A stretch of 64,000 nucleotides of DNA from Spartinivicinus ruber. GTDB lineage: Bacteria; Pseudomonadota; Gammaproteobacteria; Pseudomonadales; Zooshikellaceae. The translations under genes and the position numbers were made by a program. Below are positions 1 to 10,531 of the stretch, piece after piece (the stretch's first letter is position 1; the number at the start of each line of letters is the position of its first letter). A model generated the notes under the pieces. It did not search any database. It was given only the letters and a program-made list of their open reading frames with translations, and was not told the origin of the DNA. The stretch is from contig NZ_CP048878.1 of assembly GCF_011009015.1 (NCBI RefSeq), positions 6,109,001 through 6,173,000 on the forward strand, read 5' to 3'.

Positions 1-3000
1 TATCTAACAGCATGACATCTGGCTTTCTGTCTTGCAGCTGAGCTATAGCTTCTACACCATCTTTGGCTGTCATTACTTCATAGCCATTACGTTCCAGCAA
101 GCGAGAGGTTACTTTACGTACAGTAACTGAGTCGTCGACTACCATAATGGTTGGGATCTTAGCCTCTTCAATCTCAGCCTCTTCAATAACTTCTTCGACT
201 GGCGCCTCAATAGTGACACCAACAGGTGCTAGGGCATGATGAGCATAGTCAGTACGAATCAGAGCAACCAGATCAAGTATGATCACCACCCGGCCATCAC
301 CCAAGATAGTGGCACCTGACACACCATTCACCAACGCAAATTGTGCACCCAAGGTTTTTACCACGATCTCACGACTACCCGCTAAACTGTCTACCTGCAG
401 TGCAACGGTATGTTCTGCACCACGGGTCAAGATTACAGGTAATGGTGCCATGATTCCTTGCAAGTTAGGCTTACCACGTTTATGGAGAATATCGCCTAAG
501 TATCTGAGCTTGTAATCCTGGCCAGCATATTCGAAATCTGGTGCATCTTCTTCATAATAAGCTTCCAGCTCATAGGGGCTAACACGTACCACACCCTCAA
601 TACTGTTCAATGGAATAGCATATAGGTCATCACCAATGTAAACCATCAATGCCCGGTTAACAGACACTGTAAATGGCAGTCGGACCACAAAGGTGGTACC
701 TTGACCTGGCTGGGACTGAATGACTACGTTACCACCAAGCTGCTTGATTTCACTATGGACCACGTCCATCCCCACACCACGTCCGGATATCTGAGTAACT
801 TCTTTCGCCGTACTAAACCCTGCCTCCAAAATAAACTGCATTATTTCGCTGTCAGACAGGTCTGCATCCGCATCCATCAAACCACGCTCAATGGCTTTGG
901 CACGCACGGCTTCAATGTTGACGCCACTTCCATCATCAGCTAGCTCTAACATCACATTACCACCCTCACGAGATAGACTAAGGGTGATATGACCGACAGG
1001 CTCTTTACCTGAGTTAGCTCGGGCTTCTTCAGACTCAATACCATGGTCCACGGCGTTACGTAACATGTGTTCTAGCGGGGCAACCATCCGCTCCAACACT
1101 GTACGATCCATTTCCCCTTCAGCATTTAACACGTTGAATTCAACCCGTTTGCCTAACTCAGTAGACACTTGCCGCACAATCCGGCGAAGCCTAGGCAACA
1201 ATCGGCTGAAGGGCACCATTCGAGTTTGCATCAGGCCTTCTTGCAGCTCAGTATTTACCCTGGATTGCTGCAACAATAAGGTTTCCGCATCACGGTTTTT
1301 GTCTGTTAGAGCGTCCTTTAAGTCCATCAAGTCAGAGGCAGACTCAAACAGCGAGCGAGATAACTGGGTCAACTCTGAATATTGGTCCATCTCCAGCGGG
1401 TCGAAGTCCAGCATGTGCATGCCAGAGTCGGCTTCATGTTTAGAGATAATCTGAGCCTGCGTTTCCATATCCAGTCGGCGCAGCTGTTCACGTACCCGCT
1501 CGATAGTGGTATGCATCTCTTCTAAGGTAAAGCTGATGTCACTGATTTGCTGCTCAACCCGACCACGAGTAATACTGGTTTCACCAGCCAAGTTCACCAA
1601 ACTTTCCAGTAGGTCAGCAGGTACTTTCACCATTTCCTGCGGTGCCCGGCGACTGCTTTGCAGCATTTGTTGTGCTTTAGAAATAGGGCTGACCTTAGCA
1701 GGCATACCATTTGCCAACTGTCGTCCTTCAGCAGGCTTAGGTGGAGTAAACGGGATAATATCTGCCGATGCTTCTTCTCGCAGCAGCTCACCCTCTTCCT
1801 CTGTAACTTCAAAAGCCGGCTGTTCAAGCTCTCCACTAATAGCAGGCACTACTGGCTGCTCACCCTTCATAAAGCCTTTTACAGCATCTGCATGTACCAG
1901 CAGGATATCCTGTCGAGACATCACTTCTTTAAAGAAATCAGGCTCAACATCTGGCAGCTTGTTTTGAGCTTCAGTAATGAATAACTCAAAGTCGTGAGTA
2001 AAGTTACCTAACTTACTTAGCCCCGCTAACCTGGCTCCCCCTTTGAGGGTATGCAAATGACGCAATAACTCATCAGCATATTGAGCCGCTGCTGGCTCTT
2101 TGCTCCAGTTGTCAGCAGTGTGCTCAATGCTTTCAACTATTTCACTGGCTTCTTCTAGAAAGATTTCCAACACATCTTCATCAGCCAGGCTTAAATCATC
2201 TAAATCGACTGCTAACGTAGGCACTTCTTGCAGTGCAACAGGCTTCACTTGTTCAGTTGATACTGCTTTTTTCTCAGGCTGTTTAGCTGGTGCAAACTCT
2301 TTTAAATCAGGCACGCCTGCTTCTGGATGGGTACGGAAAGCATGTAAACAAGCAATTAGGTCATCAGCTGGTCGGCAATAGTTGGTGCTGCGTAACTCAT
2401 CAAGCATATCTGCCAAACGATCATGACACTGCAACAGCAAATCAAATAATGGCTGGGCTGTTTTTAAGCGTCCATCACTAAGGCCTTCATATAAGAACTC
2501 TAGTTCATGACTAAGATCACCAATTTCACTGATCTCTGCCATTCTGGCACCACCCTTTAGGGTATGTAGATCACGCTGCAGTTCCTCAACCTCAAACATG
2601 CTGCTAGGGTCTTCAATCCACTTATGGAGCGAGGTGGCCGTACTTTCCATGATGTCATTGGCTTCTTCCAAAAAGATTTCAACCAATTCAGGATCACGGG
2701 TTAGTTCTGCTTTAGCGATTTCTTCTTCTGTTGGCCCTGCTGCTTCTTCTGTAACTGAGAGTTCTTCCTCAGGCTCTTCAATTACAATTTGCTCTTCGAT
2801 TGCCAAATCAGAAAGGTTAACGTCTTCAGGGATTAAATCGTCTTTTCCAGGCTCTTCCAGCCCATCATATTGCTCATACCCCGCTTCCAAGCCTTCTTCT
2901 GCAGCAAAGATTTTTGCTTCAATATCAAGGTCTACATCGGTGCTGACCTCAAGAGTAGGCATTTCACCCAAATCAATGGTTTCTTCTTCCATTTCACTGA

Positions 3001-6000
3001 TTGAAGCGGGCTTAGCAGACTCTAATAACTGGGTCAATTGCTGAATTTGCTCATGAGCAGGCTCAACAGATTGAACAGCAGCAATGTTATCCATCATGCT
3101 GATCAGCTGCTCATGAGCATCTTTCACAACTTGGAAGAACTCGTCGCTAAGCGAAATACGCCCTTCTAAAACCGCCACATAGGTGTCACGCAATGCTTCG
3201 CAAAGCTCAGCTAATGCATACAGCTCAGCTTCTTCAGCACCTTCAACCAGCGATGTTAACTCATTAATCAGCTGATCCAGCTCGTCTCCTGGTACAGGCT
3301 TTTGGCTCCACTGCATGAGTATCTCACCAGCATCCAGCAGCAGTTCCATCCCTTCGGATAAAAAGCCAAGGCCTTGTGGCTCACGAACCTCTCCAAGCTG
3401 TTCGCCCTCAACAGCCGAGACAATTTTCTCTTGCTGAATTTGCGCCACTTTATTCAAAAACGCTTCTAGCTGTGGCTGACTAAATGGGGCAACTTTCCCT
3501 TCTTGAGGCACACTCGCTTCAAATAAGTTGTTAGCTTCCTCAAGTAAGTTAACGATGTCTGCATCGGCCTTGATTATGTGGTTACGTAAGTCAACCACTA
3601 AGGTTTCCAGCGGCCCTGCCAACAGTGCAATAGGTTCTACCCCTGCCATGTGCGCACTGCCTTTCAAAGTATGTAAAGCCCGTGGCAGCTCATCAGAGAT
3701 AGGTTGTGGTTCGTTGTAAGCTCGACAGTGGTCAATAAACAGCCCCACTGTTTTGATATGCGAAGCAGCCTCGTTCTGGAAAATTTCCAGCAGGATTGGA
3801 TCGACTTCCTCTTCTTCTGCTTCCTCTAGTCTTGCTAAACGGCCACCAGTTTCCTCTGAGGGGGCGACTGCCTCCTCAGCTTCAGCGGCTTGAGACTCCT
3901 TTTGCGCAGCAGCTCCTTCCCCTTCTGGGGTTTCCACAATGGGAGTAGGTGCCTCATAAGGCTGGCCTTTCGAGTAAGCATCAGCTTCTGCTATTAAAGA
4001 GTCAACCAGTGGTGTCTGCTTCTGTCGTCGGTGTTCAAAGTCAGCCACTAAGCTTGGCAGTGCAAGCCGAACTCGCTCAATTAAGCTAAATAGCGCATCG
4101 GTCGTTTCAATGGTCCCATCTATTACCCGGTTCAGCATATTTTCAACTGACCAGGCTAGCTCACCTACAACAGTTGCTCCTACCAAACGGCCACTGCCTT
4201 TGAGAGTGTGGAATGAACGCCGTATTTCTGTCAGGGCATTATTATCAGTTGGGCTGGCTCTCCATTGTGGGAAAAACTCACCAATGGTTTCTAAAACTTC
4301 ACCAGCCTCTTCAATAAAGATTTCGATGACTTCATCATCAATTAAATCATCTTCTTCCTCTACCTCAGCAACAGGCTCTTCTACTGGTGCTTCAGCTACC
4401 TCTTCAGCCACTGCTTCAGCAGGTTGTTCTTCTGATACTTTTGGTTCTTCTGCTTCCAATGCCTCAGTATCTAAGGTGAACTCAACCTCTTCGACACCTT
4501 CAGCTTCTGGTGATTCTGGTAATTCTTCTGCAGTGATCTCCTCTTCAGCTATCTCAGCTTCTGGCTCTTCAGTGACAGCTTCCTCAATTACTGCTTCTTC
4601 TAACTCAGGCGGCTGTTCTTCTTTTACCGCTGGCTTGCCAGGCTTCATGTCATCGCTAATGAGGCCTTCAACATCAAACTCTTCTTCTGGTTCTGCTTCT
4701 TCTGGTTTAGGTTCAGCAGGCATTGGTGCCAATGGCACCTCACCACGCAACTCTGGCTTTTTAAAGCCAAGGTGCATCAAGCTTTCTTCAGCGACATCAA
4801 GTATCAGTTCGTTTTGTGCTGTGTTGTCTTCGCTTAAGCGCTCTAAATAATATTCAACACTGGTAATAGCATCCGCTAAAGTATCCAGCGACTGCCATTG
4901 TGGAATAGCTTTTTTTACCAGCAAGTCCAATTTCACATAACGCTGGCAGGCGGCAATCAGAATAGAAGCACGCTCTAATGGAATCATGGCCAAACCACCA
5001 CGCACCTCATCGAGCTGTGTTGGCACATCTTTTAGTTTTTCATGATCCCATTGCGAAGCAATAAACTCGATAATGGCGTCTTTTGCTTGCTCTAAGCCAT
5101 TACGTGCTTCACGAATGACAGCCCCATGCACCTCAGTAATTTTTGAAGCGGGAATTAATGCGTCTTTTTCCTCTTCCCCTTCTTTGGCTAAAGGCTCTTG
5201 CAACATGCCAGATAAAGTGGCTTCTACATATAATAAAGCGCCAGCCACATCCATCAGGGTGTTATCATCAAGCGGACGTTCATTATTTGCCAAGGCTTCA
5301 ATAATTTCGGTTTGCTCAACTAATACTTTTCGCGGTATACCAAGCCCAAGCACACCAACCGTATCAGAAATTCTTTTTAATGTAGGTAGCTGTTTTTTTA
5401 AGTGTTCTGCTTCTTTATTGGCATCTCGAACAAATAAGTCCAGTGCTTCTTTAACCTCTACTAACTCTTCAATCAATACTTCTACAACTGATCCTACTGC
5501 TTCCTTATCAGGGCCAGCTAGGGCATCACGCTCTGCTATAATAGTTTGTTCGCTGGGCAAAGCATCATCGAGGTTATATTTATCTTTTATTTCTCTAATA
5601 CGCTGTGTTTCATTATCTGATTTAGCAACGTAATAAAGTAAATTTTTTATTAAATCATCAGGGGCAGGCTCATTTAAAGCTGCCGGGCCTTCATCTACCA
5701 CTCTTTTTAATTCATGTTCTATCTGTCGTAATAATGAACGTACTGAGCTGCCATTATGAATAGAGCCATTGGCAATACCTTCAACAACCCCTTTGGAAAT
5801 CCACCACAACTGTCCTAAAGGCGTTTTTAGGAAAAGCTGCTCTAAGCGACCAAAAACCTTCGTCATATAATTAAGGTTTTCTGCCATATGCTGGTCACGC
5901 AAAACCCCAACCAAGGCAAATTGATACATCTGCCGTAGTTTTTTCAGCAAGGTATTAAAATTTTCGCCTTGTAGTTTTTGAATAGCTGTGGGTTTTAGCT

Positions 6001-6445
6001 TTGGATATTTATGCTCTAAGGCTGGAGAAAATAGCGACGTTTCAGAGAGTAGTTTTTCACCCCGAGCTGCCCGAATATCATTTAAAATAGGCAGCAAAAT
6101 AACAGGCAAATCCCGTCGACCACTTTGCACTCGGTCCAAATACATCGGCAACTGCAGAATCGACTGCATTAGCACTTCCTGCGCCTCAGTCACGCTGCGC
6201 GCAGTGTTATTTAATAAAGACTGTGCCAATGCCTCCATTTCTTCGGCAAGTAATGCAGCCCCATAAAACTCAACCATCTGCAATGTACCATGCACATGGT
6301 GAATATGGTTGAGGCAAAACCTCATCCGGGTTGAGTCTTGTGGATTTTCTACAAACGCTTCCAAAGCTTGTCTGGCGCGTTTGAGCTCCTCATCTATTTC
6401 CGGTTTAACCCAGTCCAGGGCTACATAGTCGTGGCGATCGCCCAT
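1..6445 (-). CDS. chpA: ChpA/PilL hybrid chemosensory histidine kinase (3' end cut by window)
   Basis: CheA-type hybrid kinase of the type IV pilus (Pil-Chp) chemosensory system, which phosphorylates the PilG and PilH regulators. At least 2148 residues are visible; the window ends right after the likely phospho-acceptor Asp2148 of a C-terminal receiver domain. The N-terminus begins MGDRHDYVALDWVK, very like Pseudomonas ChpA as I remember it. Four canonical Hpt domains carry the HTLKG motif with His746, His925, His1294 and His1465. Degenerate Hpt-like segments occur around His49, around residue 480 and at Thr1064 (motif TSLVEGA where HTLKGGA is expected). Acidic Glu-rich linkers separate them. 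The ATPase domain has an N box near residue 1797 (RNAVDHG), DDGSG near 1834 and GRGVGMDVV near 1891, followed by a CheW-like domain. It follows pilK after 15 bp as the last visible gene of the pil operon. Confidence 0.96.
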   Translation of the reverse strand, partial: MGDRHDYVALDWVKPEIDEELKRARQALEAFVENPQDSTRMRFCLNHIHHVHGTLQMVEFYGAALLAEEMEALAQSLLNNTARSVTEAQEVLMQSILQLPMYLDRVQSGRRDLPVILLPILNDIRAARGEKLLSETSLFSPALEHKYPKLKPTAIQKLQGENFNTLLKKLRQMYQFALVGVLRDQHMAENLNYMTKVFGRLEQLFLKTPLGQLWWISKGVVEGIANGSIHNGSSVRSLLRQIEHELKRVVDEGPAALNEPAPDDLIKNLLYYVAKSDNETQRIREIKDKYNLDDALPSEQTIIAERDALAGPDKEAVGSVVEVLIEELVEVKEALDLFVRDANKEAEHLKKQLPTLKRISDTVGVLGLGIPRKVLVEQTEIIEALANNERPLDDNTLMDVAGALLYVEATLSGMLQEPLAKEGEEEKDALIPASKITEVHGAVIREARNGLEQAKDAIIEFIASQWDHEKLKDVPTQLDEVRGGLAMIPLERASILIAACQRYVKLDLLVKKAIPQWQSLDTLADAITSVEYYLERLSEDNTAQNELILDVAEESLMHLGFKKPELRGEVPLAPMPAEPKPEEAEPEEEFDVEGLISDDMKPGKPAVKEEQPPELEEAVIEEAVTEEPEAEIAEEEITAEELPESPEAEGVEEVEFTLDTEALEAEEPKVSEEQPAEAVAEEVAEAPVEEPVAEVEEEDDLIDDEVIEIFIEEAGEVLETIGEFFPQWRASPTDNNALTEIRRSFHTLKGSGRLVGATVVGELAWSVENMLNRVIDGTIETTDALFSLIERVRLALPSLVADFEHRRQKQTPLVDSLIAEADAYSKGQPYEAPTPIVETPEGEGAAAQKESQAAEAEEAVAPSEETGGRLARLEEAEEEEVDPILLEIFQNEAASHIKTVGLFIDHCRAYNEPQPISDELPRALHTLKGSAHMAGVEPIALLAGPLETLVVDLRNHIIKADADIVNLLEEANNLFEASVPQEGKVAPFSQPQLEAFLNKVAQIQQEKIVSAVEGEQLGEVREPQGLGFLSEGMELLLDAGEILMQWSQKPVPGDELDQLINELTSLVEGAEEAELYALAELCEALRDTYVAVLEGRISLSDEFFQVVKDAHEQLISMMDNIAAVQSVEPAHEQIQQLTQLLESAKPASISEMEEETIDLGEMPTLEVSTDVDLDIEAKIFAAEEGLEAGYEQYDGLEEPGKDDLIPEDVNLSDLAIEEQIVIEEPEEELSVTEEAAGPTEEEIAKAELTRDPELVEIFLEEANDIMESTATSLHKWIEDPSSMFEVEELQRDLHTLKGGARMAEISEIGDLSHELEFLYEGLSDGRLKTAQPLFDLLLQCHDRLADMLDELRSTNYCRPADDLIACLHAFRTHPEAGVPDLKEFAPAKQPEKKAVSTEQVKPVALQEVPTLAVDLDDLSLADEDVLEIFLEEASEIVESIEHTADNWSKEPAAAQYADELLRHLHTLKGGARLAGLSKLGNFTHDFELFITEAQNKLPDVEPDFFKEVMSRQDILLVHADAVKGFMKGEQPVVPAISGELEQPAFEVTEEEGELLREEASADIIPFTPPKPAEGRQLANGMPAKVSPISKAQQMLQSSRRAPQEMVKVPADLLESLVNLAGETSITRGRVEQQISDISFTLEEMHTTIERVREQLRRLDMETQAQIISKHEADSGMHMLDFDPLEMDQYSELTQLSRSLFESASDLMDLKDALTDKNRDAETLLLQQSRVNTELQEGLMQTRMVPFSRLLPRLRRIVRQVSTELGKRVEFNVLNAEGEMDRTVLERMVAPLEHMLRNAVDHGIESEEARANSGKEPVGHITLSLSREGGNVMLELADDGSGVNIEAVRAKAIERGLMDADADLSDSEIMQFILEAGFSTAKEVTQISGRGVGMDVVHSEIKQLGGNVVIQSQPGQGTTFVVRLPFTVSVNRALMVYIGDDLYAIPLNSIEGVVRVSPYELEAYYEEDAPDFEYAGQDYKLRYLGDILHKRGKPNLQGIMAPLPVILTRGAEHTVALQVDSLAGSREIVVKTLGAQFALVNGVSGATILGDGRVVIILDLVALIRTDYAHHALAPVGVTIEAPVEEVIEEAEIEEAKIPTIMVVDDSVTVRKVTSRLLERNGYEVMTAKDGVEAIAQLQDRKPDVMLLD

Positions 6446-6460
6446 AACTACTCCACCAAA

Positions 6461-7330
6461 CTATTTGCTGCTTGCCTTGCTACGATAAAAAGCAAGCGCG
6501 CTGTCACTGTGAGTACGTTGAAGATCAGCGTGAACCCAATCAACCACCTCTCCCAGACCTAATACCATTAAGCCGCCAGGAGCCAACCGCTCAACCAAAC
6601 GATTAAGTATGGTTTTGCGTCGCCAACGACGGAAGTAAATCAACAAGTTCTGACAGAAAATTATATCCATCCCGTGCATGGGCGCTTTATCCAGTTCTAA
6701 TACATTTACTCTGGCAAAGCAGACCCGTTCTTTCAACCGAGGAACCACTTCGTAACGTTGTTGCCCCTTATCTTCAAAGTAGGCTGACAACAATTGGTTA
6801 TCCAAGGTTTCTAATTTACGGTGATGGTAAATACCTTGTCGGGCTTTGGCTAAGGCAGGCACACTAATGTCAGTTGCAGTAACTCCAAAGTAGTAACCTT
6901 TGCCTATTTTGCTTAGGCATTGATCTGCCAACATGGCAAGCGAGTAAGCCTCTTCCCCTGTTGAACAACCAACACTCCAGATTTCAACAGATTTTTTTTC
7001 TTGATTTTCACGTTGAAGCAAGAAGTCTTTGACAACATCAAACGAAGGCTCATGACGAAAAAAGCGCGTTTCCTGAACCGTTAAGCGATCCACCAGCGTA
7101 GCCCACTCTCTTGCAGCAGAAGGGCCAGTGGCAACTTCTTCGTAGTAAGCCTGGTAACTACTGAACCCAAGCTCACGCATACGTATGCCGACACTGGTTT
7201 GCAAAAAGCTTTTGCGCTGTTCAGTAATAGTCATACCTGTGCGTTCTTCGAGCAATGTCTTCCATTGCTCGAACTGAGCCTGATCCATATCAGGCAAAGC
7301 TTGTAATGACCACTCATTTGTCACCGTCAT
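6461..7330 (-). CDS. pilK: PilK, CheR-type chemoreceptor methyltransferase
   Basis: S-adenosylmethionine-dependent glutamate methyltransferase of the CheR family, 289 residues, expected to methylate the receptor PilJ. The N-terminal helical part is followed by a CheR catalytic domain containing RLTVQETRFFRH (substrate and SAM region), SVGCSTGEEAYSLAM (SAM-binding loop) and FCQNLLIYF (the usual NVLIYF motif). It sits between pilJ (59 bp upstream) and chpA (15 bp downstream), the same place as pilK in Pseudomonas. No separate CheB methylesterase is visible; in Pseudomonas chpB lies beyond chpA, which would be outside this window. Confidence 0.93.
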   Translation of the reverse strand: MTVTNEWSLQALPDMDQAQFEQWKTLLEERTGMTITEQRKSFLQTSVGIRMRELGFSSYQAYYEEVATGPSAAREWATLVDRLTVQETRFFRHEPSFDVVKDFLLQRENQEKKSVEIWSVGCSTGEEAYSLAMLADQCLSKIGKGYYFGVTATDISVPALAKARQGIYHHRKLETLDNQLLSAYFEDKGQQRYEVVPRLKERVCFARVNVLELDKAPMHGMDIIFCQNLLIYFRRWRRKTILNRLVERLAPGGLMVLGLGEVVDWVHADLQRTHSDSALAFYRSKASSK

Positions 7331-7388
7331 GGTGTCACAACCTAATAAGCACCTCGTTGGTTATTGTCAATGACCTCCTATTACCCAA

Positions 7389-9425
7389 TTAATTCAATGC
7401 TTCTGATTCTGGCAATTTGAAGCCCGCTACCGACTTACGCATTTCTGTCGCCAACTCTGCCAAGTTACCGATAGAGTTCGCAGTGGCATTTGTACCAGCA
7501 GAAGTTTGTGAGGTAATTTCTTGGATTACATTCATCGTATTCGAAATGTGGCCAGCAGATGAAGCCTGTTGCCGTGCGGCATTCGAAATGTTTTGAATTA
7601 AATCTGCTAAGTGTTTGGATACCTTCTCAATTTCTTCCAGAGAGACACCGGCATCCTGAGCTAATCGAGCACCTTTAACTACTTCAGATGTCGTTTGTTC
7701 CATCGAAATAACTGCTTCGTTGGTATCAGTCTGAATCGTTTTTACCAACGCCTCAATTTGTTTTGTCGCTGCTGAAGAGCGTTCCGCAAGACGTTGTACC
7801 TCATCCGCTACCACCGCGAAACCACGACCTGCGTCGCCTGCCATCGATGCCTGAATTGCCGCATTCAATGCCAGAATGTTAGTTTGGTCGGCGATGTCAT
7901 TAATTAGCGATACGATATCTCCGATTTCCTGAGAAGATTCACCCAAACGCTTAATACGTTTAGATGTGTCTTGTATCTGCTCACGAATCGTATCCATCCC
8001 TGCGATGGTATTTTGTACAACTTCATTACCTTTGTTCGCAATTCCCACCGAGCGTTCTGCTACCGCTGCTGACTCAGCCGCGTTGGCAGATACTTGGTCG
8101 ATAGAAACTGCCATTTGGTTAACCGCTGCAGATGCTCCAGCAATTTCTTGCGCTTGGTGCTCAGATGCTTCGGCTAAGTGCATTGCTGTAGCCTGGGTTT
8201 CTTGAGCAGCAGACGACACCTGTACTGCAGTTTCGTTAATAGTAGTTACCAACTGTCGTAATTGGTCGATAGAGAAGTTAATAGAGTCTGCTATCGCACC
8301 AGTGAAATCCTCGGTGACTGTTGCGGAAACGGTTAAGTCACCATCCGCCAAGTCGGCTAATTCGTCCAGTAATCGTAAAATCGCATTCTGGTTGGCTTCG
8401 TTAGCTTCTGCTGTTTCACGCAAGCGGTTACGGGTATCAATTACTAGTACAAAGCCGATACCAATTACCGCAACCAGACCAACTAAACCAAAAATCAGCC
8501 CAAAATAGGTCTTAAATGGTCTTTCTTCAGTCAGGTTTTCAATGGCTTCTGCTAAACCAGAAGTATCTTTCAACAACTGTTGGGTATCGGTAAAAATTTG
8601 GTCAGATGCTTCACGAACCTGGAATAATTCAGGTGAAGTCTCCAAGATTTCGTCCACACTACCACTAACAAACTCAAACAAGTCACTAATTTCATTTAAG
8701 CGATCAATCGCTTCTTCATCAGCTACTTTGGTAATATTCAGTGACTCATCACCATTAATCATGCCGTTCAATACCCGGCCAAATAAACTGGCATCACGAC
8801 CAAAACTGTCTGCTGCCATTACTGATTCTTCAGTACCTTCCAATACTTTGTTTACACTACCGACAATCCGTTCAGCCAGCCATGACTGACGCTGCGCTAC
8901 TGCAACCTGGTCTGCAGGTGCATTATTGTCGAGCAAAATTTCAACCACCTCATCATATTCAATTTGTAACTGTGGAATAGTTTCAGACAAGGTTGCCGCA
9001 ACGTCGTGTAAGGATAGAACCGTATCCTCTGTTTGTAAGATGCTATCTGCGTTAGTTTTTACCTTATCCCAGGTTGACTTCAAGCTGGTCATTTGCCCAT
9101 CAACATTGGTAGAGCCTTGCTCTACGATTGGTGGCAAACTTGCTTCACCATTTTCCAAAATATCCATCCGGGCCTGGAAATTATTACGCGCCTGGTTAAG
9201 CAATAAAAATGCTTCTTCTGTACCACTGGCTGCCTCGGTCGCGTTTTTGGCGATCTGCTGAGACAATACTTTCAGCTCCCCCGCATGACCGATATATTCC
9301 TTATCCTGCGTGGCTTTTACGTTGACGTCGTACAAAATAAACGCTGCTGCAACCACCGCAATAATAACCACTACGATTAAAACAGCCACAAGCACAAAGG
9401 CTTGGTTCTTAGCTTTACCCTTCAT
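7389..9425 (-). CDS. pilJ: PilJ, type IV pilus methyl-accepting chemoreceptor
   Basis: Inner-membrane chemoreceptor of the Pil-Chp system, 678 residues. One transmembrane helix lies near residues 9-31 and a second near 308-332, bracketing a periplasmic, mostly helical PilJ-type sensor domain. A HAMP-like linker follows, then a long coiled-coil signalling domain with the conserved hairpin tip ([13 protein letters not shown]...[11 protein letters not shown]). The C-terminus ends in LPESEALN and shows no CheR-tethering pentapeptide. It lies between pilI and pilK. In Pseudomonas the periplasmic part is proposed to sense pilus retraction or PilA; that role is carried over here by homology only. 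Confidence 0.95.
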   Translation of the reverse strand: MKGKAKNQAFVLVAVLIVVVIIAVVAAAFILYDVNVKATQDKEYIGHAGELKVLSQQIAKNATEAASGTEEAFLLLNQARNNFQARMDILENGEASLPPIVEQGSTNVDGQMTSLKSTWDKVKTNADSILQTEDTVLSLHDVAATLSETIPQLQIEYDEVVEILLDNNAPADQVAVAQRQSWLAERIVGSVNKVLEGTEESVMAADSFGRDASLFGRVLNGMINGDESLNITKVADEEAIDRLNEISDLFEFVSGSVDEILETSPELFQVREASDQIFTDTQQLLKDTSGLAEAIENLTEERPFKTYFGLIFGLVGLVAVIGIGFVLVIDTRNRLRETAEANEANQNAILRLLDELADLADGDLTVSATVTEDFTGAIADSINFSIDQLRQLVTTINETAVQVSSAAQETQATAMHLAEASEHQAQEIAGASAAVNQMAVSIDQVSANAAESAAVAERSVGIANKGNEVVQNTIAGMDTIREQIQDTSKRIKRLGESSQEIGDIVSLINDIADQTNILALNAAIQASMAGDAGRGFAVVADEVQRLAERSSAATKQIEALVKTIQTDTNEAVISMEQTTSEVVKGARLAQDAGVSLEEIEKVSKHLADLIQNISNAARQQASSAGHISNTMNVIQEITSQTSAGTNATANSIGNLAELATEMRKSVAGFKLPESEALN

Positions 9426-9519
9426 GTTTTAATGGCCCCCGCATGGCCTACAACATTTATGTTTGTTATCGCAATTCACCATCACAAGCAGACTCTCCGC
9501 CTGCTTCCCTGAATACCCA

Positions 9520-10062
9520 TTAAACAGCTACCTGCAAAAAATCAGGATGCTCTGCTAAGGCAAACAGACTAAATACCAGCCATAGATCATCATCGCGCTC
9601 ATACGAGCCAGTGAGAAAAGACTGCAAACTTTCTGGTGTTTCTCGTGGGATTTGATTCATAAACCCATCAATGGCGAAGTGCTGCATCCCCAGCACCTCA
9701 TCAACCACCAAACCACTGACTATTTCGTTGTACTCGACAACTAATATCCGACGTAACTTTCTTACAGTAGAAAGTCGATCACCTAGAAAATCAGGTAAAT
9801 CCATAATCGGAATCAGTCGCCCACGCACATTAGCAATACCCTTTACCCACGGCTTAACACCAGGTAACTGAGTATAATTAGGGACTGGTAATATCTCAGC
9901 CACCTCTTCCATCGGTGCTACAAAATGCTGGTCACCGATACGAAAACCTACACCACTCCAGTGAGCTTTAACCTCAACCTGAGCAGGCAAGCCAGCTGCA
10001 TGCTGTTTGCTTCGTTTGGCAATATCCTGAAGGATTTTAAATGGAGTTTGCACCTCGGCCAT
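9520..10062 (-). CDS. pilI: PilI, CheW-like adaptor
   Basis: CheW-family adaptor of 180 residues that couples PilJ to ChpA. A single CheW domain is recognisable: FRIGDQHFVAPMEEVAEIL, QLPGVKPWVKGIANVRGRL and IMDLPDFLG. I chose the ATG at 10062 (MAEVQTPFKIL), which matches the remembered Pseudomonas PilI N-terminus; the frame extends nine bases further to a TTG at 10071, but the AAGG sequence would then touch the start codon. It begins 11 bp after the pilH stop. Confidence 0.92.
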   Translation of the reverse strand: MAEVQTPFKILQDIAKRSKQHAAGLPAQVEVKAHWSGVGFRIGDQHFVAPMEEVAEILPVPNYTQLPGVKPWVKGIANVRGRLIPIMDLPDFLGDRLSTVRKLRRILVVEYNEIVSGLVVDEVLGMQHFAIDGFMNQIPRETPESLQSFLTGSYERDDDLWLVFSLFALAEHPDFLQVAV

Positions 10063-10073
10063 TGTTTGCAACC

Positions 10074-10448
10074 TTAACGACTTGCTTCCGCCAGTACATT
10101 ATTTAAGGTTTTAACGAGAACAGACTCTTCGACAGGTTTCGTCAAATAGTCTTTTGCTCCTTGCCGCTTACCCCATACTCGATCAGTTTCCTGATCCTTA
10201 GTAGTAACAATTATAACTGGGATATGGCTTGTGCCAGGATCTTTCGTTAATTGTCGAGTCGCCTGAAAACCATTTAAACCAGGCATGACGATATCCATTA
10301 AGACGGCATCTGGCTTCTGATCTCTCGCTAATGCAACCCCATCAGCGCCATTTTCAGCTTCCAGTACATCATGGCCATGCTTTTCAAGCATCTCTTTCAG
10401 CTTATATCGTTCAGTGGGTGAGTCCTCTACAATCAGTACTCGAGCCAT
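10074..10448 (-). CDS. pilH: PilH, single-domain response regulator
   Basis: CheY-like receiver protein of 124 residues with no output domain. It has the acidic pocket in RVLIVEDSPTERYK, the phospho-acceptor Asp in AVLMDIVMPGLNG, and the conserved Thr and Lys (VTTKDQE and TKPVEE). A good ribosome-binding site (GGGGGAATT) precedes the ATG. In Pseudomonas PilH is thought to counteract PilG, acting as a phosphate sink or favouring retraction. It is the second of two consecutive receiver genes in the operon, which is how I separate it from PilG. Confidence 0.93.
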   Translation of the reverse strand: MARVLIVEDSPTERYKLKEMLEKHGHDVLEAENGADGVALARDQKPDAVLMDIVMPGLNGFQATRQLTKDPGTSHIPVIIVTTKDQETDRVWGKRQGAKDYLTKPVEESVLVKTLNNVLAEASR

Positions 10449-10531
10449 AATTCCCCCAAAATTAATTCACTTATACCAGTTAACTGTAGATGCTGAATTT
10501 TTACAGTTACTGGCACCACCTGAAAAAAAAG

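Noticed and set aside
1065-5633. Several long plus-strand frames across chpA
   Set aside because: They are rich in Ser, Ala and Thr, lie opposite the Glu-rich Hpt linkers of chpA, have no ribosome-binding sites and show no family. They are shadows of the minus-strand gene.
7966-9261. Plus-strand frames antisense to pilJ
   Set aside because: They mirror the conserved PilJ signalling domain and linkers; composition and lack of start signals mark them as shadows.
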